64,000 nucleotides of DNA, taken from positions 1-64,000 of the forward strand of contig CANMLX010000005.1 in the NCBI GenBank assembly GCA_947498845.1. Direction: 5' to 3'. Under the pieces are notes generated by a model that was not told the origin of the DNA, did not search any database, and saw nothing but the letters and a program-made list of their open reading frames with translations. Within the stretch, counting starts at the first letter, position 1. Each line of letters opens with the position of its first letter. The position numbers and the translations under genes were made by a program. Positions 1 through 8,209 of this stretch are shown here, one piece after another. Source of the DNA: an uncultured Flavobacteriaceae bacterium. GTDB taxonomy: Bacteria > Bacteroidota > Bacteroidia > Flavobacteriales > Flavobacteriaceae.

Positions 1-85
1 AGTTGTGTTTAGTCATTAGTTTAAATAAGAATGATGCTAGGTTATTTTTCATATCTTTTTTGCATTGCCCAAAAAAGGTACTGCG

Positions 86-1102
86 TTAACTTGCAAGTTT
101 TTTGTTATAATAATTAGAATCAAATTCCATTTCGTTTTTCCATAAGGTATATATCAGGATTAATAACTTTCTTGCTACTGCTGTCACTGCAATTTTCTTT
201 GCTGGTTTTTTATCTACTAGTTTCTTGTAAAACTCTCTTAATTGTGAATTGTGTCTAGTCGCGCACAACGCAGGCATGTACAGCGCATGTCGTATAAATC
301 CGTTCCCTTTTTTACTAATTCTCGTTTTGCCATATTTATTACCTGATTGATTATGACAGATATCTAAACCACAATAGCTTACTAATTGTTTGGAGTTAGT
401 AACTAGTGCGAAGGCATTAGTCTCTCCTATAATGCATATTATTGTCATAAAACCAACCCCAGGTATGGTTTCGAGCTTTTCAATTTTGTCGCAAAGAGAT
501 GAATCTGACATAATAAGTACTCTCAATTCAGATTCTACTTGAATAACCTGTGTTTCAATTAGTTTGATTTGTTTTTTTAATCTCCTAAGCACAGAAGCTG
601 GACATTTATAACTATGTTCTCTAGCATGTAACTGATTTTTTACGGCTGTAACTTTAAACTTCAATTCCCTATACTCTCGAGTTAGAAACCTAATTTCTCT
701 AATGATTGGTGATGGTATATGCCATCTTCTTAAGTTTCTTTCCAGCCCTATTTTACTTAAAATCTGAGCGTCAACCCAATCTGTTTTCGTTTTAATATTA
801 TGACTTTTTGCAAAGTGATTCACTTTGTTTGGAAGCAACACGGCCAAATCTTTATCCAAACCTTTAAGCCAATATGCTAACTCCTCATAATATACCCCAG
901 TAGCTTCCATTACAAATAATGAATTACTAGACAATTTATTCTTGTCAACCCATTTAATCAATTCTTTAAATCCATTTAGATTATTAGTAAATTCTTTTGA
1001 TCTAGAATAAACTTGTTCATCACTAATGGTTAAAGAACCTATACAACATTCTAAATTATCTTTGGACACATCGATCCCTACACATTGTTTAATTATTTTC
1101 AT
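86..1102 (-). CDS. IS110-family transposase (DEDD recombinase)
   Basis: A 338-residue recombinase that would mobilise the insertion sequence around it. The N-terminal RuvC-like domain shows the DEDD set: D11 in GIDVSKD, E66 in VMEATG, and D108 and D111 in KTDWVDAQ. A central helical stretch (about 145-200) resembles the coiled coil of the family. The C-terminal Transposase_20 domain starts at the hairpin IPGVG (213-217) and carries the likely catalytic serine S253 in NQSG. Length is normal for the family and the frame is intact, so the enzyme may be active. IS110 elements lack long terminal inverted repeats, so the element ends cannot be fixed here. The 3' flank (1-85) is short and the 5' flank (from 1103) is longer and structured, as in the IS110 subgroup whose members encode a bridge RNA upstream of the transposase. 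Confidence 0.95.
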   Translation of the reverse strand: MKIIKQCVGIDVSKDNLECCIGSLTISDEQVYSRSKEFTNNLNGFKELIKWVDKNKLSSNSLFVMEATGVYYEELAYWLKGLDKDLAVLLPNKVNHFAKSHNIKTKTDWVDAQILSKIGLERNLRRWHIPSPIIREIRFLTREYRELKFKVTAVKNQLHAREHSYKCPASVLRRLKKQIKLIETQVIQVESELRVLIMSDSSLCDKIEKLETIPGVGFMTIICIIGETNAFALVTNSKQLVSYCGLDICHNQSGNKYGKTRISKKGNGFIRHALYMPALCATRHNSQLREFYKKLVDKKPAKKIAVTAVARKLLILIYTLWKNEMEFDSNYYNKKLAS

Positions 1103-1300
1103 ATTAAATGATTTAAGAGCAGTGAGCTTCTATTGAATCTTTTCTCGTAGTTATTCGGGATATGAAATCATTCCCTAAGTACTGCTCAGACTTGGAGAAG
1201 CATTGAAGAATGGGGAATCTTTCTTTTTTACGGTATATCTTACTGATTACCTGAAACAAAATATTTCTCCCATTCTTTCTGCCTATTTCTCCAAAGAAAC
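1103..1300 (-). ncRNA. Candidate IS110 bridge RNA in the element's left end
   Basis: This is the non-coding stretch directly upstream of the minus-strand transposase. Read 5' to 3' on the minus strand it holds two stem-loops. The first pairs 1269-1277 with 1206-1214 (9 bp, AAGAATGGG with CCCATTCTT). The second pairs 1181-1187 with 1117-1123 (7 bp, GAGCAGT with ACTGCTC) and encloses a smaller hairpin at 1157-1175. Known bridge RNAs of IS110-type elements lie in this position and carry two large internal-loop stem-loops, one recognising the target and one the donor. That this region is such an RNA is inference; no covariance search was possible. Confidence 0.4.
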
Positions 1301-1438
1301 TTAATCTTTACAAACATACGAGAAACAAAAAAGTCTAGCCTTAGATTTTCGGCGGTCAAATTAGTTTTTGATGTCTAAAAGAAATAAACTCGCGCTTAGT
1401 TTATGTCTTATTTGCAAACATTTTTTTCTAAACAATTT

Positions 1439-1531
1439 CTAGTGACTATGAGTTGTTGTTGTATTCTGCTCAAACAGTATTTCTTTTTCAACGACATCTT
1501 CAAACATTTGAAGCTCGCCTACAAATCCCAT
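1439..1531 (-). pseudogene. Possible 3' remnant of a small coding sequence
   Basis: A 30-codon open stretch on the minus strand ends in TTTTHSH and is rich in acidic residues (GELQMFEDVVEKE). It starts only about 10 bp from the end of the 161-bp repeat at 1541-1701. Reading upstream in frame meets a TAA just beside that repeat's terminal GGTA. It may be the tail of a gene cut by the repeat, or chance. The product is not recognised. Confidence 0.2.
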
Positions 1532-1540
1532 GGCATTTTA

Positions 1541-1701
1541 TACCAATTCTTAAATGAATATACTGTAAAGTAAAATGATGGATTTTGGAATTATACGAGG
1601 CAGAAAAAATAAGCATAGCCTTAGTTACGGTTCTTTTTTATGTTGAAGATAGAATTTCAAAAGACACTTTTTAACTCAGTAAATTCATTTGGGAATTGGT
1701 A
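1541..1701. repeat. Family A dispersed element, copy 1 (161 bp, inverted termini)
   Basis: The element begins TACCAATTC and ends GAATTGGTA. The outer 25 bp of the two ends are inverted repeats matching at 22 of 25 positions. The interior carries AAGCATAGCCTTAGTTACGG near its middle. A near-identical copy in the same orientation lies at 43028-43187, and a diverged copy in the opposite orientation at 40267-40481. There is no coding capacity. The size and inverted ends suggest a MITE-like non-autonomous element or an RNA-level palindromic repeat. Confidence 0.85.
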
Positions 1702-1889
1702 TAAATCCAATCTGCACTATTACAATTTTTATAATCACATTAATAGTGTGGCTATATTATAATGGAAATCAATTGATTTAAAAGTAACTCTATTAAATGT
1801 GTAATTTTACCTCTGGATGGTATTAATTTGAATTTAAACACAACTTTAGTGCATGATCCTTTTTAATGCCTTTTTTTTGAGTTTTTAAT

Positions 1890-2291
1890 TTAAGTAAGGT
1901 ATTTGTGTAGATATATATTTGAAATAATTAGTATACCAAATAAAATGAAATTTATTAATGCGATAATAAATGGGTCTTTATGAGCTATATGCGATACAAT
2001 TGCAGTGATAAAAAATAAGCCTGCTCCTGCGTAAGCCCACTCTTTTACTTGAACAGGAAATTGTGGTAATAAAATTATCAATACCGCTATTATTTTTAGC
2101 ACTGCCAATTGAATTCTAAAATAATCAGGGAAACCCAATTCTTTCACGCCTTCTATAGTTGGTTTGCTATAAAGATAGGTATACGCACTCCATAATAAAA
2201 AAATAGAAAGTAAGAGTGTTGTTGTCCAATATATTGTTTTCATAAAGTATTGATGTTTCTTTGGTGTAACTGGTTGTACGTTAATAAGCAT
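1890..2291 (-). CDS. DoxX-like four-helix membrane protein
   Basis: A 133-residue hydrophobic protein with about four transmembrane segments (about 20-40, 60-78, 85-103 and 108-128). The motif VKELGFPDYFRIQLAVLK after the first helix is typical of DoxX-like proteins (DoxX_2 type) common in Bacteroidota, where the family sits in the inner membrane with poorly defined redox or stress roles. An alternative start at 2243 (MKTIYWTT) would remove 16 polar residues. The gene stands alone between repeat-rich spacers, so the context gives no hint about its partner. The family call is fairly sure; the function is not. Confidence 0.75.
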   Translation of the reverse strand: MLINVQPVTPKKHQYFMKTIYWTTTLLLSIFLLWSAYTYLYSKPTIEGVKELGFPDYFRIQLAVLKIIAVLIILLPQFPVQVKEWAYAGAGLFFITAIVSHIAHKDPFIIALINFILFGILIISNIYLHKYLT

Positions 2292-2370
2292 AGTTTACAA
2301 AAATAAAGAGTTAGTGTTTACTCTAAATTAATTTCTAACCTTGTTTTTGCTTCTAAGATTTCTTGTGTTA

Positions 2371-2678
2371 TACCAGTTCTGTTGTAAAATTACACAAAAT
2401 AAAATAGACTATTTTTGTGCTAGACGAAGAAGAAAATGCAGGCATAGCCTAAGTTCTGGTTTAATATAAGTTAAGCTTAATTTGTATAATTTGTCACATT
2501 GAGCGCAGTCGAAATGTAATTAAATTACACGTTTTTATAGAAATAAACTCATATAGTTTAATGATGAAAACTTCTTAACTTAATGACATTGAGCCTAAGT
2601 TCTGGTTTTATTTTATGATGAAGCGTAATGCAAAAAGAACTATTTTATTTGAGTAATTTTACGTGACAAATAGTATTA
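2371..2678. repeat. Composite of dispersed intergenic repeats
   Basis: This stretch begins TACCAGTTCTG and ends TAGTATTA, resembling the sequence at 17505-17590 and more weakly 15429-15460. Nested inside is a 35-bp segment (2468-2502) that matches 40361-40395 at 34 of 35 positions, followed by CATTGAGCGCAGTCGAAATG, a palindromic unit type common between flavobacterial genes. At 2574-2592 a 19-bp piece matches 40350-40368 in inverted orientation. The phrase CCTAAGTTCTGGTTT occurs twice (near 2449 and 2595). No coding sequence is seen in 2292-2965. Confidence 0.6.
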
Positions 2679-2965
2679 GAGAGAATCTTAAAAGTACATT
2701 TCTATAAAATAGTTTCTAAATACCATTTTCAATAGCTTCAATTGCGGCATGTTTATAATTTTATATACTTAAAATAAGATGTCATTATTATACTATTTAC
2801 TTGAGTGCAACGAATCAAAATCGATCTGTTTTGGTTGGATTTTACATTTTGATATTTAATAAAAGATTTTTCAGGTAAGATGCAATAAGCTCAGAGGTAA
2901 AGTTTGTTATAGAATTACCAAGTTTATGTATCTGGAATGTTCAATTAGATAAACTAGATAGTTTT

Positions 2966-3364
2966 TTATCTTTTTTTCTTCTTAGGCTTAAAAATAAAGG
3001 CATTAGGGAATTTTCGTTTAATTTTTTTTAAGGCACGGTCTGCTTCAAGACGTGTACTAAAAGTACCTGCCCAAATTTTAAAGTTAGGTGTTTCGTAATG
3101 CATTACAGGGCGCCATTGTGTAAATGCTTCGTTAAAGTGTTTTTGTGCTATTTGAGCTCCAGAACGATTGCCAGAATACACCTGAATCTTATAACGCTTG
3201 TAATCAGTATCGTTGCGATTCATTTCCTTCTTCACATCTAAAAGCTGTGTGATTTTTTGATCCTGATTTATAGTGATGCTGCCTTCTTGAGAAAAGCCAT
3301 TGTAGCAAAATAAACAAAGGCAGAGGCCAATAAAAAAACGTGATTTTAACTCTAATAAATTCAT
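2966..3364 (-). CDS. SPOR-domain periplasmic protein
   Basis: A 132-residue protein with an N-terminal signal peptide (about 1-25, ending NGFSQ) and a C-terminal SPOR fold from about residue 55 (YKRYKIQVYSGNRSGAQ) to about 125. SPOR domains bind septal peptidoglycan lacking stem peptides, so a cell-wall or division-site role is the general expectation. It shows the family's arrangement of an initial beta strand with YKIQVYSG and a later FKIWAGTFSTRLEADRAL strand-helix. The tail FKPKKKKR is strongly basic. It is divergent from the act operon, with a 212-bp gap to the chosen actA start that must hold both promoters. Confidence 0.85.
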   Translation of the reverse strand: MNLLELKSRFFIGLCLCLFCYNGFSQEGSITINQDQKITQLLDVKKEMNRNDTDYKRYKIQVYSGNRSGAQIAQKHFNEAFTQWRPVMHYETPNFKIWAGTFSTRLEADRALKKIKRKFPNAFIFKPKKKKR

Positions 3365-3464
3365 TTCTAATTGTCTTTATGCAAATGTATACGATATTAA
3401 TTAAACTATAGATTATTTTATTATTTAGAATCCCTCTAAATTATCAATTAACACTAACCTAACA

Positions 3465-3495
3465 TTTCGAGAATCGACTTTAAGTATTACTTTTG
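3465..3495 (+). promoter_or_regulatory. Bacteroidota-type promoter of the act-cox operon
   Basis: The -7 element TACTTTTG lies at 3488-3495 and fits TAnnTTTG. A weak -33 element (TTTC at 3465-3468) stands 19 nt upstream. Transcription would begin near 3502, downstream of the ATG at 3493. This argues that translation of actA begins at the ATG at 3577. Confidence 0.5.
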
Positions 3496-3576
3496 CCTGA
3501 GATTTTACAACTGGGTTTTTTCTGTCTTTTAATGAAAAAATCGTACCAAAGTTTAGAAGTTAATTTAACCAATAAT

Positions 3577-4878
3577 ATGAAAAAGGTGATTCACCGTAGA
3601 TTAAGCAATACTGTTCTTCGTTTAGGCTTAATTTTGTTATTAGCGTTTACAACATCTCTTTCGGCTCAAGAAGGAGATCCAGCAAAAGGAAAATCATTAT
3701 TTAATGCCAATTGTGCTGCGTGTCATAAGTTAGATAAAAAAATGACGGGGCCTGCATTACGTAATGTTGAAGCAAGATTAGCAGAAGAAGGTTTAGATCG
3801 CGCATGGATTTATGCATGGGTGCGTAACAGTTCTGCTGTTATTAAATCTGGAGATGCTTACGCGAACAAGATTTATAACGAATATGGTAAGGCTGCAATG
3901 ACAGCTTTTCCTCAGTTGTCCGATGAGGATATTAATAATATTCTAGCGTACACAGCTTTTGTTGCAGATATAGGTCCAGATGATAAAAATCCGTTACCTC
4001 CTGTTCAGCCTGTTAAGCCAGGTATTTCAAACCAAATCATCTTAGGAGCGTTAGCAATTCTTTTTGCATTACTAGCGATAGGTTTGTTTTTAGTAAACAA
4101 AACATTACGTCGTTTTGCAGAGGTTAATAACGATGCTGCGTTTTTAGAAGCTAAAGAGGCTGCATCAAAGAAAACATCGCTTTGGAAAGCGTTCTTAAAG
4201 AATCAGTTTTTAATGATTGTATTGGCGATATTCTTTTTATTGTCTAGTGCATACTTTATATACGGATACCTATCTCAAATAGGAGTAGATCAAGGGTATC
4301 AACCCGTACAGCCTATACATTTCTCGCACAAAATACATGCAGGAGATAATAGTATCGATTGTAAATACTGTCACTCTTCTGCAAGAGTAAGTAAAACATC
4401 GGGTATTCCATCTTTAAATGTATGTATGAACTGTCATAAATCTATATACGAATATAATGGAGAGACATCTGCTAAATATTCTAAAGAATTCTACGATGGT
4501 GAAATTCAAAAGTTATACAAGGCAGTAGGTTGGAGTGATGCCGATCAAAAATATACAGGAGAATCTAAGCCAGTTAAGTGGGTGCGTATTCATAACTTAC
4601 CAGACTTTGCATACTTTAACCACTCACAGCACGTAACAGTAGCAGGCGTAGCGTGTCAAAAATGTCACGGGCCTGTAGAAGAAATGGAAGTGGTATACCA
4701 ACACGCACCATTAACAATGGGCTGGTGTATTAACTGTCACAGAGAAACAAATATTAATATTAAAGACAATGCTTATTATGAAAAGATTCATGAAGAATTG
4801 TCTAAAAAGTACGGTGATTTAAGTAACATCAAAGCAGCACAAATGGGTGGCTTAGAATGTGGAAAGTGTCACTACTAA
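3577..4878 (+). CDS. actA: ActA, multiheme cytochrome c subunit of alternative complex III
   Basis: This is an electron-transfer subunit of the quinol:cytochrome c oxidoreductase that replaces complex bc1 in many Bacteroidota. From the chosen start (MKKVIHRR...) there is a signal peptide ending LSAQ, then a class I monoheme cytochrome c domain (CAACH). A helix near IILGALAILFALL, a cytoplasmic linker, and a second helix (FLMIVLAIFFLLS) lead to a pentaheme periplasmic domain with CKYCH, CMNCH, CQKCH, CINCH and CGKCH. That makes six heme sites, one more than the classic pentaheme ActA. The upstream ATG at 3493 would add 28 residues and place the signal peptide internally; the promoter position also disfavours it. 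First gene of the operon, followed by a 106-bp gap to actB. Confidence 0.93.
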   Translation: MKKVIHRRLSNTVLRLGLILLLAFTTSLSAQEGDPAKGKSLFNANCAACHKLDKKMTGPALRNVEARLAEEGLDRAWIYAWVRNSSAVIKSGDAYANKIYNEYGKAAMTAFPQLSDEDINNILAYTAFVADIGPDDKNPLPPVQPVKPGISNQIILGALAILFALLAIGLFLVNKTLRRFAEVNNDAAFLEAKEAASKKTSLWKAFLKNQFLMIVLAIFFLLSSAYFIYGYLSQIGVDQGYQPVQPIHFSHKIHAGDNSIDCKYCHSSARVSKTSGIPSLNVCMNCHKSIYEYNGETSAKYSKEFYDGEIQKLYKAVGWSDADQKYTGESKPVKWVRIHNLPDFAYFNHSQHVTVAGVACQKCHGPVEEMEVVYQHAPLTMGWCINCHRETNINIKDNAYYEKIHEELSKKYGDLSNIKAAQMGGLECGKCHY

Positions 4879-4984
4879 GAATTAAATTATTATAATTACG
4901 ATTGACGATTTACGAATAACGAAACGCATAAGCTGTTAAGAATTGAAATCGTAAATCTGAAATCAAAAATCGTAAATAAATATT

Positions 4985-7900
4985 ATGTCATCAAACAAGA
5001 AATACTGGAAAAGTGTTGAGGAGCTAAACGAAAATAGCTCTATTGTTGAGACGCTAAAACAAAACGAGTTTGTAGAAGAAATACCTACTGATGAATTTTT
5101 AGGTGATAAAGAAACATTAGAAGCAACATCTACTACACGTCGTGATTTCTTAAAGTATGTTGGTTTTACAACAGCAGCGGCATCGTTAGCTGCCTGTGAG
5201 GGACCAGTGAAAAAATCAATACCTTATGTGGTTCAGCCAACCGAGATTGTTCCCGGTGTAGCGAATTACTATGCAACAACAATTGCAAATGGTTTTGATT
5301 TTGCAAGTGTTTTAGTGAAGACCAGAGAAGGTCGTCCTATTAAAATAGAGAATAATACTCTGGCGACTACTAACGGTAGTGCTAATGCTAGAGTGAATGC
5401 TTCTGTATTAGGATTATACGATAGCTTGAGAGTGCAAGGGCCTAAAAAGAAAGGTGTTGGTGCTATTTCTTGGAGTGATTTTGATACCGAAACTAGTAAA
5501 GCTTTAACCGATGTTGCAGCTGCTAATAAAGAGATTGTAATACTAACATCTACATTAGCAAGTCCATCAACCTATAAATTAATAGCTGAATTTTCTGAGA
5601 AATATGGTAATGTACGCCACGTACAATACGATGCCGTTTCAGAATCTGCAGCTTTAGATGCATTTCAAGCAAAATATGGAGAACGCGCTTTAGCTAATTA
5701 CGATTTTTCTAAAGCCATGACCATTGTTTCTGTAGGAGCAGATTTCTTAGGAGACTGGAATGGTGGCGGTTTTGATGCAGGATATGCTAAAAACAGAATT
5801 CCAGATCATGGTAAGATGTCTAGACATATACAGTTTGAATCTAATATGTCCTTATCTGGAGCTAACGCAGATAAACGTATCCCTTTAAAACCAAGCGAAC
5901 AAAAATTAGTGTTAGCTAAATTACATAGTTTAGTAGTTGGTGGTGGTTATTCTGGAGCAAGTTTATCAGAGAAGGTTGAAGATGCAGTTCAAAAAGCAGC
6001 ATCTCAACTTAAAAGAGCAGGAAGTAAAGGCGTTGTTGTAACAGGTTTACAAGATGTAAATGCACAAACGGTTGTTTTAGAAATTAATGAGGCTTTAGGA
6101 AGTAAAGCATGTGATACTAAAACGCTTATAAAAACAAGACAAGGTAGCGATAAAGCGGTAGCGCAATTAGTTACCGATATGAAAGCCAGAAAAATTGGAG
6201 CTGTTATTATTAGTGGCACTAACCCTGGGTATTCATTACCAAATGCAGCTGACTTTATAGAAGGTTTAAAGAAAACAGAATTGTCTATTGTGTTTTCTAT
6301 GAAGGAAGATGAAACTGCTACAAATGCACAATACATTGCTGCAGCACCACATTATTTAGAATCTTGGGGTGATGTAGAACTTAAAAAAGGACATTACGGA
6401 TTAACACAACCAACAATTCGTCCTTTGTTTGATACAAGACAATTTCAGGAAGCGCTTTTAAAATGGAATGGGAACGATAGTTCTTATAACGATTACATTA
6501 AAGCAACTTGGGGTACAGATATATTAGGAGGAAGCTCTTTTAACAAAGCATTACACGATGGTGTTTATGTAGGAACATTAGCCGAAGAGGTTGAGGTTGA
6601 AGAAGTCGCTGAGGAAAATGTTGAGACACCTTCTGGAAATGCTGCAAGAGCTTTAGCAGCTTCTGCAAATTCTAATGGATTTGAATTAACATTATATACC
6701 AAAGTAGGTATGGGTGATGGGCAACAAGCTAACAACCCATGGTTACAAGAATTCCCAGATCCAATAACAAGAGTGTCTTGGGACAACTATTTAACCGTAT
6801 CTAAAGCAGATGCTGAAGAAGTAGGCTTAAAGAATTGGAACGTAGCAACAGGGGCATTAAACGGAAGTTATGCTAAAGTAACTGTTAATGGTGTTTCTAT
6901 TACTGCACCTGTAGTAATCCAACCAGGTCAAGCTAAAGGCACTCTAGGTTTAGCGTTAGGTTACGGTAAAAAACTAGGGTTAAAAGAAGAGATGCAAACG
7001 GGCGTTAATGCATATGCATTATACCAAAACTTCAATACAGTACAATCTGTTAGTATTGAGCCTGTATCAGGAGAGCATGAGTTTGCATGTGTGCAATTAC
7101 ACAATACCCTTATGGGACGTGGCGATATCGTTAAAGAAACTACTTTAGAGATATTTAATACAAAAGATAAAAAGCACTGGAATCCAGTTCCTACTGTGTC
7201 ATTAAATCATAAGCCTGTTGAAGTAACATCACCAGATGTTGATTTATGGGAGGAATTTGACCGTTCAATAGGGCATCACTTTAACCTGTCTATCGACTTA
7301 AATGCTTGTACAGGATGTGGCTCATGTGTTATAGCATGTCATGCCGAAAATAATGTGCCTGTAGTTGGTAAAGAAGAAGTACGTAGATCACGTGATATGC
7401 ACTGGTTACGTATAGATCGCTATTATTCATCTGAAGATACATTTGCTCAGGATGATGCTAAAAAGGAAGGGTTCTCTGGGTTATCGGGAGATAATGGTTC
7501 TTTAGGAGGCTTTGGAGAGTTGGAAGATCCAGCAACAAACCCTCAGGTAGCATTCCAACCAGTAATGTGTCAGCATTGTAATCATGCACCATGTGAAACA
7601 GTTTGTCCGGTAGCGGCAACATCGCATGGGCGTCAAGGGCAAAACCATATGGCATATAACCGTTGTGTAGGTACACGTTATTGTGCGAACAACTGTCCTT
7701 ATAAAGTACGTCGTTTTAACTGGTTCTTGTATAATGGAAACGATGAGTTCGATTACTATATGAATGATGATTTAGGACGTATGGTATTAAACCCAGATGT
7801 TGTAGTACGTTCTCGTGGTGTAATGGAAAAATGTTCGCTTTGTATTCAAAAAACACAGAAAACAATTCTTGATGCTAAGCGTGACGGGCGTGAAATTAAA

Positions 7901-8092
7901 GATGGAGAATTCCAAACAGCATGTTCTGCAGCTTGTAGCAGTGGTGCAATGATATTTGGAGATATCAATGATAAGGAAAGTAAAGTTGCAAAACTTAAAG
8001 AAGATAACCGTATGTATCACTTACTAGAGCATGTTGGAACAAAACCAAATGTGATCTATCAAACTAAAGTGAGAAATACAACTGAAGCATAA
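4985..8092 (+). CDS. actB: ActB, molybdopterin-oxidoreductase-like iron-sulfur subunit of alternative complex III
   Basis: A 1035-residue fusion of a molybdopterin-oxidoreductase-like region (about 75-750) and a ferredoxin-like region (about 770-985). The iron-sulfur region has four cysteine groups: CTGCGSCVIAC, CQHCNHAPCETVC, CVGTRYCANNC, and CSLC plus CSAAC. In known complexes these bind three 4Fe-4S and one 3Fe-4S cluster, and the first region carries no molybdenum cofactor. A twin-arginine signal (TRRDFLK, R52-R53) is followed by a lipobox-like SLAAC with C71, so export by Tat and lipid anchoring are both possible. The long N-terminal tail before the signal is typical of Bacteroidota ActB. 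The protein passes electrons from quinol toward the ActA hemes. Confidence 0.95.
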   Translation: MSSNKKYWKSVEELNENSSIVETLKQNEFVEEIPTDEFLGDKETLEATSTTRRDFLKYVGFTTAAASLAACEGPVKKSIPYVVQPTEIVPGVANYYATTIANGFDFASVLVKTREGRPIKIENNTLATTNGSANARVNASVLGLYDSLRVQGPKKKGVGAISWSDFDTETSKALTDVAAANKEIVILTSTLASPSTYKLIAEFSEKYGNVRHVQYDAVSESAALDAFQAKYGERALANYDFSKAMTIVSVGADFLGDWNGGGFDAGYAKNRIPDHGKMSRHIQFESNMSLSGANADKRIPLKPSEQKLVLAKLHSLVVGGGYSGASLSEKVEDAVQKAASQLKRAGSKGVVVTGLQDVNAQTVVLEINEALGSKACDTKTLIKTRQGSDKAVAQLVTDMKARKIGAVIISGTNPGYSLPNAADFIEGLKKTELSIVFSMKEDETATNAQYIAAAPHYLESWGDVELKKGHYGLTQPTIRPLFDTRQFQEALLKWNGNDSSYNDYIKATWGTDILGGSSFNKALHDGVYVGTLAEEVEVEEVAEENVETPSGNAARALAASANSNGFELTLYTKVGMGDGQQANNPWLQEFPDPITRVSWDNYLTVSKADAEEVGLKNWNVATGALNGSYAKVTVNGVSITAPVVIQPGQAKGTLGLALGYGKKLGLKEEMQTGVNAYALYQNFNTVQSVSIEPVSGEHEFACVQLHNTLMGRGDIVKETTLEIFNTKDKKHWNPVPTVSLNHKPVEVTSPDVDLWEEFDRSIGHHFNLSIDLNACTGCGSCVIACHAENNVPVVGKEEVRRSRDMHWLRIDRYYSSEDTFAQDDAKKEGFSGLSGDNGSLGGFGELEDPATNPQVAFQPVMCQHCNHAPCETVCPVAATSHGRQGQNHMAYNRCVGTRYCANNCPYKVRRFNWFLYNGNDEFDYYMNDDLGRMVLNPDVVVRSRGVMEKCSLCIQKTQKTILDAKRDGREIKDGEFQTACSAACSSGAMIFGDINDKESKVAKLKEDNRMYHLLEHVGTKPNVIYQTKVRNTTEA

Positions 8093-8209
8093 TTAAGTAA
8101 AAAGTTGAAAGTTTAAAAAGTTTAAAACGTTTAAAGTAAATGTAACTTCTAAACGAATAAACATCTAAACGAGTAAACTTCTAATAAATAAACAAATAAA
8201 TAATAAAAA

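Noticed and set aside
1..85. Exact right boundary of the IS110 element
   Set aside because: IS110 elements lack clear inverted ends and the window begins too close; no boundary can be defended.
3493..3576. Upstream ATG for actA
   Set aside because: It would precede the signal peptide by 28 residues and lies on the -7 promoter element, before the predicted transcript start.
4879..4984. AT-rich spacer between actA and actB as a possible internal promoter or RNA
   Set aside because: It consists of low-complexity ATCGTAAAT-type repeats; no TAnnTTTG element or hairpin was found.
6004..6336. 110-codon minus-strand frame inside actB
   Set aside because: It is antisense to a well-supported gene, has no family likeness, and is a shadow of the coding pattern.
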